Of a stretch of DNA of 35,326 nucleotides, positions 15,991-22,910 are shown in pieces. The DNA is taken from positions 1-35,326 of the forward strand of contig WOZO01000074.1 of the NCBI GenBank assembly GCA_011620315.1, read 5' to 3'. This DNA is from Sideroxydans sp. (GTDB lineage: Bacteria > Pseudomonadota > Gammaproteobacteria > Burkholderiales > Gallionellaceae). The notes under the pieces were generated by a model. That model saw only the letters and a list, made by a program, of their open reading frames with translations. It was not told where the DNA came from and made no database searches. Both the position numbers and the translations under genes were made by a program. Numbering within the stretch: position 1 is the first letter of the stretch; each line of letters starts with the position of its first letter.

Positions 15991-17442
15991 ATGACAACCC
16001 TGTCAGAAACCGTCGGCCCACTCCTGTTCGCGCGGGGCGCCGATGAAAATCAATGTCGGCTTTCCGCCATCGTCGTCACCCCGGACAACCTCGATCCGCC
16101 CCTCCTGGTTCCCGCCGATGGTCAGGAGGCCATGCCTGCGCGGCTGTATTCGCAGTTCGGCAAGACGGTCTGGCGATACGACTTCCGGCTCCCTTCGCGC
16201 GAGAACGCCGCCTACCGTTTGGGCGATGTCATTTTTCCGGTGGCTGCAGACCTTTCAGGAGATGTGCGGATCGCCTACGTCTCTTGCAATGGCCAGGAGT
16301 CCGAGGCGGGTCAACCGTCGAACGAACGCAACGCGATGTGGCGCCGTCTGGCGGCCGAGCACGCGCGTACGCCGTTCGCCCTCCTTCTGCGCGGTGGCGA
16401 TCAGCTTTATGCCGACGAAGTCTTTCAGTCGCATTTCGTCCTCGCTCGATGGGCGGCGAACGCGAGGAAGGAAAAGACAGACCACGTGTTCAGCGCAGAT
16501 ATGCGCATGGCGGCGGAGAGTCACTATTTCCACCGCTACCTGACGCTCTACGCTCAGCCGGAAATCGCCCATTTGAATGCCCGAGTGCCTTCGCTCATGA
16601 TGTGGGACGACCATGACATCTTCGATGGCTGGGGCAGTCTTCCGGAAAAACTCCTCGATGGCCAGGTCGGTCGCGGCCTCTTTGATGTCGCGCGGCGCAT
16701 GTTCATGCTGTTCCAGCTCGGCGCGACCGATGAAACGCCCCCGGTCGGAGGGGATGAGAGCCAACGCCAAAGTCTGACCCAGGTCGTCCGCTTCCCGCGG
16801 TTCTCCGTGATAGCGCCCGATCTTCGCTCCGAGCGCCGGCCGACGCGGGTGATGGGCCCTGCGGGCTGGACCGCATTTGAGCGGGCGCTCGCGCAAACCA
16901 ATCGAGACGACCGGATTCTGGTCATGTCAAGCGTGCCGGTCCTCGGCCCGCGGTTCAGCTGGATCGAGAAATTGCTGGACGTGCTCCCCGGCGTCCAGAA
17001 ATACGAGGACGACATGCTCGATCAATGGCAGAGCCGGTCGCACCGTGCGGAGTGGCAGCGAATGCTGGAGACGCTGCAACGTCACGCTACCGAGGGCCAA
17101 AACCCGGTCACCGTCCTCTCGGGCGAAATACATCTCGCCACGCGGGGCGAGATGCGGTTCACCGACGGAACGATCCTGCATCAGCTTGTGGCGTCTGGAA
17201 TTGCGCATCCACCGCCGCCAGCGTCCTACGCCCGTGTTCTCGGCTATCTCGCGGCGTTGGGCGAGAACCCCTTGCGTGGGCAGCCGGTCCGCTTAAAACC
17301 TTTGCCCGGGCAAATGCAGATCTATGCAGCCGAGCGAAACTACGCCGTCATGAACCGGCGTGGGCAGGAATGGTCCGCCGAGTGGGAGTTGGAGGGGAGC
17401 GGACGTACGCCTGCGATGGCCCTTGGGGGCGCTCATGACTGA
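15991..17442 (+). CDS. PhoD-like metallophosphatase
   Basis: A 483-residue protein with the alkaline phosphatase D/PhoD-like metal site: YVSCNG (96-101), LLRGGDQLYADE (132-143), MWDDHDIFDGWG (204-215) and a late VLSGEIHLATRG. It lacks the Tat signal of exported PhoD, so it should be cytoplasmic. These enzymes cleave phosphodiesters or monoesters; the substrate here is unknown. The gene is 92 bases downstream of the patatin gene in the same direction, which hints at linked phospholipid metabolism. Ribosome-binding site is weak (GGTGA). The stop is followed in the same frame by 54 more open codons that do not look like part of this family. Confidence 0.85.
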   Translation: MTTLSETVGPLLFARGADENQCRLSAIVVTPDNLDPPLLVPADGQEAMPARLYSQFGKTVWRYDFRLPSRENAAYRLGDVIFPVAADLSGDVRIAYVSCNGQESEAGQPSNERNAMWRRLAAEHARTPFALLLRGGDQLYADEVFQSHFVLARWAANARKEKTDHVFSADMRMAAESHYFHRYLTLYAQPEIAHLNARVPSLMMWDDHDIFDGWGSLPEKLLDGQVGRGLFDVARRMFMLFQLGATDETPPVGGDESQRQSLTQVVRFPRFSVIAPDLRSERRPTRVMGPAGWTAFERALAQTNRDDRILVMSSVPVLGPRFSWIEKLLDVLPGVQKYEDDMLDQWQSRSHRAEWQRMLETLQRHATEGQNPVTVLSGEIHLATRGEMRFTDGTILHQLVASGIAHPPPPASYARVLGYLAALGENPLRGQPVRLKPLPGQMQIYAAERNYAVMNRRGQEWSAEWELEGSGRTPAMALGGAHD

Positions 17443-17607
17443 GGGAAGATCGTCTTCTGCCCCGGTTCGCTTGGAAAGGTCAAAGCGGCCGCCAAGGTGG
17501 ACGAGATGTGCCCTGACGCCGTGAAGCACAACGCCAGGGACGCCTGCAAGGCCGAAGCCAGGGCCGCCTGGGCCGAATGGGAGCAGCGCTACAGGCCAAG
17601 CCCGTAA
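17443..17607 (+). other. In-frame 54-codon open stretch after the PhoD-like stop
   Basis: Directly after the TGA at 17440 the frame stays open to a TAA at 17605, with Cys-, Ala- and Lys-rich coding potential (CPDAVKHNARDACKAEARAA). It has no good start of its own. It may be the 3' end of a small exported Cys protein joined here by an old rearrangement. Beyond it, up to 17724, I see nothing. Confidence 0.2.
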
Positions 17608-17724
17608 AACGAGGCCGAGCGCACGCGAGCCAGTCCCGACAGGAAAGGAAGGAAAGCGTCAGGCGTTGAAGTGTCGCATCACGATGGCTGCTTTTCGTCC
17701 TTGGCGCGGTCGTGTTCGCTGTGT

Positions 17725-18324
17725 TCATGCTGCATTCTTGTTTCGCACCTTCGGTGCGTCCTCGGCAGCGTAGCTTTCCTTGCCCGCGATTTCAAAAGGA
17801 AGGCAATCATGCGGCCGCATGTCGTCATCCGTTTTGATCACGCTGATGCTGCCGTCCAACTCCAAAATTGCGAACGCCACGTCGCATAGGCGAATGATCC
17901 CCTGCTTGCGAATCGCGGCCAATAGCTCGTTGTCTGAAACATCGAATTTTCTCATCATCTCTTTTTCGACCTTGCCCTCCTGCACCAGCAGCACCGGAGC
18001 GCCCTCGAGAAGTGCGCGCACTTTCACATTTCGCGAGGTAGCGCGATTCAACAGCGAGCTGAGAATAACGAGAACCGCGGCTCCAGCGGCCGCGCCCAGC
18101 ACCGAGTTGTCGCTGCCTATCATCGCGTTTTGCACGACGTTGGAAATCATCAGGACAATCAGGAAATCGAAAACGGTTGCGCTGGCCATCTCGCGCTTGT
18201 TGGCAAGCCGGAAAATCAGCAACAGCACGAGGTAAACCAAAAGCGGGCGCACCAGCTTCTCTGCCCACGACAACTCGGGGAGCAGCATCTGGCGCCATGG
18301 GATCGCGAAGAACGTGTCCGTCAT
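17725..18324 (-). CDS. DUF421 (YetF/YcaP-type) membrane protein
   Basis: A 199-residue inner-membrane protein. About three N-terminal membrane segments (from residue 24 to about 95) include FRLANKREMASATVFDFLI, the conserved region of DUF421 proteins. They are followed by a cytoplasmic domain with LLEGAPVLLVQEGKVEKEMM and DNELLAAIRKQGI, again typical. Family members are associated with spore and envelope functions, but biochemical activity is not known. The ATG at 18324 has GAGGAG 6 bases upstream. It lies convergent to the PhoD-like gene. Confidence 0.88.
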   Translation of the reverse strand: MTDTFFAIPWRQMLLPELSWAEKLVRPLLVYLVLLLIFRLANKREMASATVFDFLIVLMISNVVQNAMIGSDNSVLGAAAGAAVLVILSSLLNRATSRNVKVRALLEGAPVLLVQEGKVEKEMMRKFDVSDNELLAAIRKQGIIRLCDVAFAILELDGSISVIKTDDDMRPHDCLPFEIAGKESYAAEDAPKVRNKNAA

Positions 18325-18482
18325 ACCATCTCCTCAGCCCACTGCGGTGTCATGGCAATGTGACTTGTTGCACTCCCGCTGCTGCGACTTCGACAGGGTA
18401 ACGCGCGCGGCCGCGTGGTTACCCACCAGACACTCAGCGCAGCACCGTCCGCGAAGGACACCGTGCAGCAGTGGCTGGCCCT

Positions 18483-18806
18483 TTAGGACGCGGCGGGCTT
18501 ACCGCACCCGGGGCAAAACTTCGCGGCGGGCGGCACATCGGCGCTGCACGCGGCGCACTTTGTCGCCGTCTGGGCAACCCCGCACTGCGGGCAAAAGCGC
18601 GTGCCTGCCGTCACGAACGTGCCGCACTTTGCGCATGCTGCCCCGGGCGGCGCAGGCTGGGCGCCGTAATTGCCGGGCGGCATTCCGCCCGGCGGGGGAC
18701 CGCCGTAGTTGCCGTAGCCGCCATGGTGCCCGCCGCCGTGGCCACCGCCGTGGCCGCCGCCGTGATGGCCGCCCATCATTCCACGCAGTTGATCAAAAAA
18801 TCCCAT
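18483..18806 (-). CDS. Gly/His-rich zinc-ribbon protein
   Basis: A 107-residue protein. An N-terminal MGFFDQLRGMMGG is followed by a low-complexity Gly-His stretch (repeats of HGGG, about residues 14-32), a Pro/Gly linker, and two C-terminal zinc ribbons made from CxxC pairs (CAKC, CPQC, CAAC, CPGC). It probably binds zinc through the ribbons, and the His-rich part may bind additional metal. The ATG at 18806 has GGAG 7 bases upstream. The GC-rich repeated DNA at about 18710-18775 encodes the Gly-His stretch and is not a CRISPR array. Confidence 0.8.
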   Translation of the reverse strand: MGFFDQLRGMMGGHHGGGHGGGHGGGHHGGYGNYGGPPPGGMPPGNYGAQPAPPGAACAKCGTFVTAGTRFCPQCGVAQTATKCAACSADVPPAAKFCPGCGKPAAS

Positions 18807-18978
18807 GAGGACACTCCTTGCAAACGCATCTAACCGAAGAGAAATGACCAGGTGGCCGGGTCGATTCCTCTGAATGTATCCTGCCCGGCAGTTCGAACAG
18901 GGTAAGGCGGCGTTCTTTTGGCTTCGTGTCCTACGCGTCCGGCGGGAATGGGCACGCAACAGAAGGAGAACGCCGTCG

Positions 18979-19650
18979 TCACTCGCGCTTCCAATGCTGC
19001 CATGCGGTGTCCACCGCAAAGGCGATGCACCAGGCTACGAGCGCCGTCCAAAGGGTATGACTCATAAAGTGCGCACCCCGCAACTGCTGGGCGAGCCCGA
19101 GCAAGAGGCCGCTCGCCAGCGAGGCCTGCAACCAAATGCGCGCTGTTCGGGGGGCGACGTTCCGGAAAACAAAGTAGCCTCCGATAAAGGCGAAGCCGGC
19201 CGAGGCGTGTCCCGCAGGAAAGCAATGTCCGCCGCCCCCATCGGCCACTGCGCTCCAGTGCGGCACGTAGGGCAACCATCCTCCGAAAAGCTTCAGATCC
19301 CAAGGGCAACTAGTAAGGCTGAGCCACTTCAAGGCCGAGACGGACAGCGACACCAGTGGGGTTGTCACAGCCAACTGCACGCGGGACTGCCAATTGAGCT
19401 GGCGCAGTGGTCCCACTGGCCACAAGACCGCCAAGGCCAACCCCGCAGACAGCACCCATGCCGCGCGGCGGCCACCTGTGTGGAGTACCTGAGTCAAGAA
19501 CCAATGGTCGCGAAGCGGAAATCCTTCGGCGCCCCCCATGGCGCGTGCGAGCGCGACGTCGAGTGAGGTCGCATCCAAGAGCATCAAGCCCGCGAGGACC
19601 AGGCCGGTTATGAAAAGCAATGACCGGTCGGACCGGGGCGCAGCAGCCAT
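18979..19650 (-). CDS. PAP2-family membrane phosphatase
   Basis: A 223-residue inner-membrane protein with about six hydrophobic segments and a PAP2 active site: Lys108 in the first motif (K-x6-CP instead of the usual K-x6-RP), CFPAGHAS with His148, and LRGAHFMSHTLW with Arg191 and His198. PAP2 enzymes remove phosphate from lipid substrates such as undecaprenyl pyrophosphate, phosphatidic acid or lipid A. The ATG at 19650 is used; frames extending upstream run antisense to the next gene. No ribosome-binding site stands out. On the same transposon as an EptA-type enzyme, this could recycle the diacylglycerol or trim lipid A phosphate; that is inference. Confidence 0.88.
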   Translation of the reverse strand: MAAAPRSDRSLLFITGLVLAGLMLLDATSLDVALARAMGGAEGFPLRDHWFLTQVLHTGGRRAAWVLSAGLALAVLWPVGPLRQLNWQSRVQLAVTTPLVSLSVSALKWLSLTSCPWDLKLFGGWLPYVPHWSAVADGGGGHCFPAGHASAGFAFIGGYFVFRNVAPRTARIWLQASLASGLLLGLAQQLRGAHFMSHTLWTALVAWCIAFAVDTAWQHWKRE

Positions 19651-19822
19651 GGCCGCGATTCTGCACCGCGCGACTGAAGAACAGCAGAGTTGCCGCTGCA
19701 GGGCGTCTCGGCTGTGGAGTGCGTGAGGCGCAATCGCGGGCGTGCACCGTCGCGTTATGCTAGCGAACCATGCCACTGCAGATACTGGCCCGTCAATGAA
19801 CGCTGCTTGAACAAAGATCCCG

Positions 19823-20323
19823 ATGAATTCTGAAGAAACCGAGCTAGATCTCGGCAAAGCGGCTGATGCCGTCGTCGGCGTCACCGCCGATGATGACGGT
19901 GACCTGACCGACATGCTGGGAGAGCTGCGTGTGTTGCTTCCCAGTGCCCAGTTGCTGTCGGCCTTTCTCATCACCGTGCCGTTCAACAGCGGCTTCGCCA
20001 ATATCGTCGCTTCGGAGAAGACGGTTTTTCTCGCGACATTCACCCTGTCTATCTTGAGCCTGGTGCTGCTCAGTGCACCGGCGGTGCAGCACCGGGTCAT
20101 CCGCCCGCTGACCGACCGCGCCGGTTTCAAACGCTTGGCAACGCGGCAGATCGTCGTGGGGGCGGTTTTGCTCGCGATGGCACTTACGTTGGCGACACAA
20201 TTGGTGCTTTCCACCGTGTTCGGTCACGGGGTCGGAATCGTGTTCGCCACCCTCACCGGGGGGCTGTTGCTTCTTCTATGGTGGGTGCTGCCGAAAGTGT
20301 TGCGAGCCAAAGGGCACATGTGA
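19823..20323 (+). CDS. DUF6328-type small membrane protein
   Basis: A 166-residue protein with an acidic N-terminus (residues 1-30) and about four membrane segments (roughly 41-60, 66-84, 109-130, 135-155). The run LGELRVLLPSAQLLSAFLIT and the following PFNSGF are characteristic of DUF6328 proteins, for which no function is established. It is transcribed divergently from the PAP2 gene (172 bases between) and followed by the vWA gene after 36 bases. Confidence 0.78.
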   Translation: MNSEETELDLGKAADAVVGVTADDDGDLTDMLGELRVLLPSAQLLSAFLITVPFNSGFANIVASEKTVFLATFTLSILSLVLLSAPAVQHRVIRPLTDRAGFKRLATRQIVVGAVLLAMALTLATQLVLSTVFGHGVGIVFATLTGGLLLLLWWVLPKVLRAKGHM

Positions 20324-20359
20324 CGCAGGACAAAGCCTGAGCCAAATCTCGGGTACCCT

Positions 20360-21202
20360 GTGATTGGCAACCGGCTATTAGATCAATCGCTGCGCTTCAA
20401 GGAGAGCACCATAAACGGCAAACTCACACTCAACTTAGAAAAATCGGCCAGCGTCCTGCGCCTCGCGCTCGACAAGGCCGGCGTGGTCGCAAACGTCAAG
20501 GCGGAGACCGCTGCGATTATCGATGTCTCGGGCTCTTTCGAGCACGAGCACGAAGAGGGCACGACCAGCCTCCTCCTTGAGCGGCTCGTGCCGTACTGCG
20601 TCGTGCTTGACCCGGACCGGAAGATGGATGTCTTCACTTTCAGTTCGGGCGAACCCAGTGCGCACTACGTGGGTAGCGTCACGCCGGAGGATGCCCAAGG
20701 CTACGTCACGCGCAACATCGTTGAGCGGGTTCCCGGCTGGAACGGCGGCACGACTTACAGCTTCGTGATCGAACGAGCGCTGGAGCACTTTGGCTGGAAG
20801 GAATGCGAGGAGGCGCACCAGACGCCGCAGGGCAAGGGTTTCCTGTGGCGGCTCTTCAACTCGCCAACGCACGAACATGGGCACGGGACGCCCCACACTC
20901 ACGAGAAAAAGCGCTCCCTGGTGCTCTTCATCACGGACGGCGAGAACGAAAAGAACGACGAAGACCGCACCACCCGCGTGCTCGAGGAGTCCCAGCGGCG
21001 TGGCGACCAGGTCTACTTCCTCTTCATAGGGGCCTGCGAAGACCGGAACGTCAAGTTCGAGTTCGTCAAGACGATCGCCAGCCGTTTCAGGAACACCGGG
21101 TTGGTGGTCATCCGCGACCTGGAAGCCTTCGTCGCTCAGTCGGACGAAGAGCTCAACGCGGCCCTGCTCGGGCCGGAGCTGCTGGAGTGGCTGAAGTCCT
21201 GA
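20360..21202 (+). CDS. vWA-domain protein of the TerF type
   Basis: A roughly 280-residue cytoplasmic von Willebrand A protein. The metal-ion-dependent adhesion site is complete: DVSGS at residues 55-59, the Thr in GGTTYS, and Asp in ITDGENE. Relatives of this layout (TerF/TerY-like) act with TerD and TelA proteins in Ter stress systems. An insertion rich in His (PTHEHGHGTPHTHEKK) sits between the second and third motif. The only standard start is GTG at 20360, with no ribosome-binding site. AAGGAG at 20399-20404 instead points to codon 18, which is ATA (20411), where relatives would begin. The start may have been changed by mutation or be an unusual initiation codon. Confidence 0.82.
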   Translation: MIGNRLLDQSLRFKESTINGKLTLNLEKSASVLRLALDKAGVVANVKAETAAIIDVSGSFEHEHEEGTTSLLLERLVPYCVVLDPDRKMDVFTFSSGEPSAHYVGSVTPEDAQGYVTRNIVERVPGWNGGTTYSFVIERALEHFGWKECEEAHQTPQGKGFLWRLFNSPTHEHGHGTPHTHEKKRSLVLFITDGENEKNDEDRTTRVLEESQRRGDQVYFLFIGACEDRNVKFEFVKTIASRFRNTGLVVIRDLEAFVAQSDEELNAALLGPELLEWLKS

Positions 21203-21353
21203 GAGAGACGATATAGCGCCTGCGTCGCCACCTCCGCTCGACGCGACAGAAGGGCTTTCGGATCACGGCAACTGCGCGGGCAGTCCTACATCGCCGAGCG
21301 GTGACATCTGCGATAGTTGCCTCATGCACTGGCGTCATGCGAAGGATCATGTC

Positions 21354-21506
21354 ATGAGACTCACGCGGATTGCTCCTGGCGTCTTGCTGGCGCATCTTGC
21401 CTTGGGCGCCAGCTTGGCACACGCGACAGAGCAAATTCTCTATAAGTCTGTTCTGCCAGATGGCACCGTGTCGTATTCGGACAAACCGATTCCGGGTACG
21501 GGGTAG
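21354..21506 (+). pseudogene. Truncated DUF4124-type periplasmic protein
   Basis: Starts with a good signal peptide (hydrophobic stretch ending ASLAHA), followed by EQILYKSVLPDGTVSYSDKP, which is the beginning of a DUF4124 domain (pattern YK-x-x-x-x-DGTVxYSDxP). The frame runs into a Tn3-like terminus at 21500 and stops two codons later, so the gene is cut by a transposon insertion. No 3' part was found in the window. Confidence 0.7.
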
Positions 21507-21534
21507 TCTCGGTTTCCGTGCAATTTCGGAATCC
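21500..21534 (+). repeat. Left terminus of a second, truncated Tn3-family element
   Basis: Begins GGGGTAGTCTCGG and contains TTTCCGTGCAA at exactly the same position as in the right repeat of the 26.5-kb transposon (21 of 29 bases agree by my count). It lies 109 bases before the tnpA fragment and in the middle of a DUF4124 gene. No matching right end is visible in the window. Confidence 0.7.
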
Positions 21535-21608
21535 ATCTCCAAATAAGCCTCTGGCGACAACAACTTAGCTGCGATTTATAGTGTTCCCCGGAGCGAAGGA
21601 GAACGCTG

Positions 21609-22838
21609 ATGTCGAGCTACCGATACAGATTCGTAGGCTACGAAAAGCTGCCGTCTGGCATGAATGCGGATGACGTGCAGCTGCACTGCCGTTTACCGGA
21701 CGAGTTGATCAGGGAAATTAGGAACAGTGGCTACGCGAAGCGCTACCACCTGGGACTGGCCGTGCAGCTGTCGTTCCTCGCGCTGACTGGCAGGAATGCC
21801 GATGCCGCGCTCAAGATGCCGAGTGCGATGTTGAAAATGCTGTGCGAGCAACTGGGCATCCACTCGACCGCGATTGCCTCCCTAAAGTCGCTGTACTCGA
21901 ATGCCGACCGGACCATCAGCAACCATAGGGCTTGGGTTCGAGAACAACTCCTCTTCTCTACCTACGACTCTAACGCCGAGGCACGCTTGCAGGCAGCATT
22001 GTCCCAGCAGGCGATCGACGCCTCCTCCGTCGATGACCTCCTCGCCTGCGCGCAGGAATGGCTCTTCGGCAGCAGGATCGTCCTGCCAGGCCAGCGTGTG
22101 GTGCTCGACCTGGCCCGATCTGCGTTTCAGGTTGTCGAGAACCTGGCCCTGGCAACAATTCGAGCAGCGGTCACTCCAGTACGCCTTCGCGCGGTGCTCA
22201 AGGTCATGCACGAAGAGAGTCCGACTCCTGGCATCTCGTTGCTGGAGTGGTTGAAGCAATCGGCCGGCAAACATGGGGTGAAGGGCCTCAAAGAGGTGAA
22301 CTCACGCATTGATGCTCTCAAAACACTGGGCGTGCACCTGTGGGACCTGCAAGGGCTCTCGATTGGGCGCATTCATGCGTTCGCCCAGGCCGTGGTCAAT
22401 CGGCCGCCCCCCGAAACCGCCCGCCGCATCGAGGGTACCCGCTCGATCGAGATCGTGTGCTTTCTCAAACACCTGCTCGGCGAGCTTAGTGACGAGGCGA
22501 TTTTTCGGAACAACCGGCACACCAACGACATCGTCCGCTCGGGCACCAAGCGCGTCCAGGCCAAACAGGCACAGCGCGCAATCGAGTACCGCCATTCCAT
22601 TGAATCGATGCGGGACATTGCTGCTGACAGCGCGCGCGATGCCCATGAACGGCTGGCAGCCATCACGGCGTTGGCCGATGACATGCTGGGCCGTCCGCCC
22701 GTCAGCCATGCTGAGGTTGTCAGGGAAACCTTGACCGAGCAGAGCACACGCGTTCGCACGGTCCTTGATGGCATGAACTGCCTGGACCTGCGGGGAGATC
22801 CCGAGCACGCCGACGGTAAGCCGCCAAGGCCGACATGA
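21609..22838 (+). pseudogene. Tn3-family transposase fragment, N-terminal 400 residues
   Basis: The N-terminal DUF4158-type domain of a Tn3 transposase (SSYRYRFVGYEKLPSGMNAD). It is related to, but clearly different from, TnpA at 4651. The start has GAAGGAG 7 bases upstream. Similarity to the intact transposase continues to EQSTRVRTVLDGMNCLDLRG and then ends near 22812; the frame closes at 22838 in unrelated sequence. The catalytic domain is missing, so it cannot transpose by itself. It is the remnant of an element nested in the larger transposon. Confidence 0.85.
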
Positions 22839-22900
22839 AGGCAGAAAAGAAGGCCGAGAAGGCCGTACCTGCGAAGGCGGCAAACGCGAACAAGGGCTAG
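22820..22900 (+). pseudogene. C-terminal tail of a Lys/Ala-rich protein
   Basis: A short open stretch encoding AAKADMKAEKKAEKAVPAKA and ending at TAG 22898, directly after the tnpA fragment breaks off. It is too short to name and looks like the last codons of a gene whose rest was lost at the same junction. Confidence 0.3.
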
Positions 22901-22910
22901 CGACTCGGTC

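Noticed and set aside
14936-16021. A 361-codon minus-strand frame opposite the patatin gene
   Set aside because: The plus-strand patatin has all catalytic motifs; the antisense frame has none.
18700-18780. Short GC-rich repeats that could be taken for a CRISPR or tandem-repeat regulatory region
   Set aside because: They encode the Gly-His repeat of the zinc-ribbon protein and lack spacer structure.
19650-20214. Upstream in-frame extension of the PAP2 gene
   Set aside because: It runs antisense through the DUF6328 gene; the PAP2 fold is complete from 19650.
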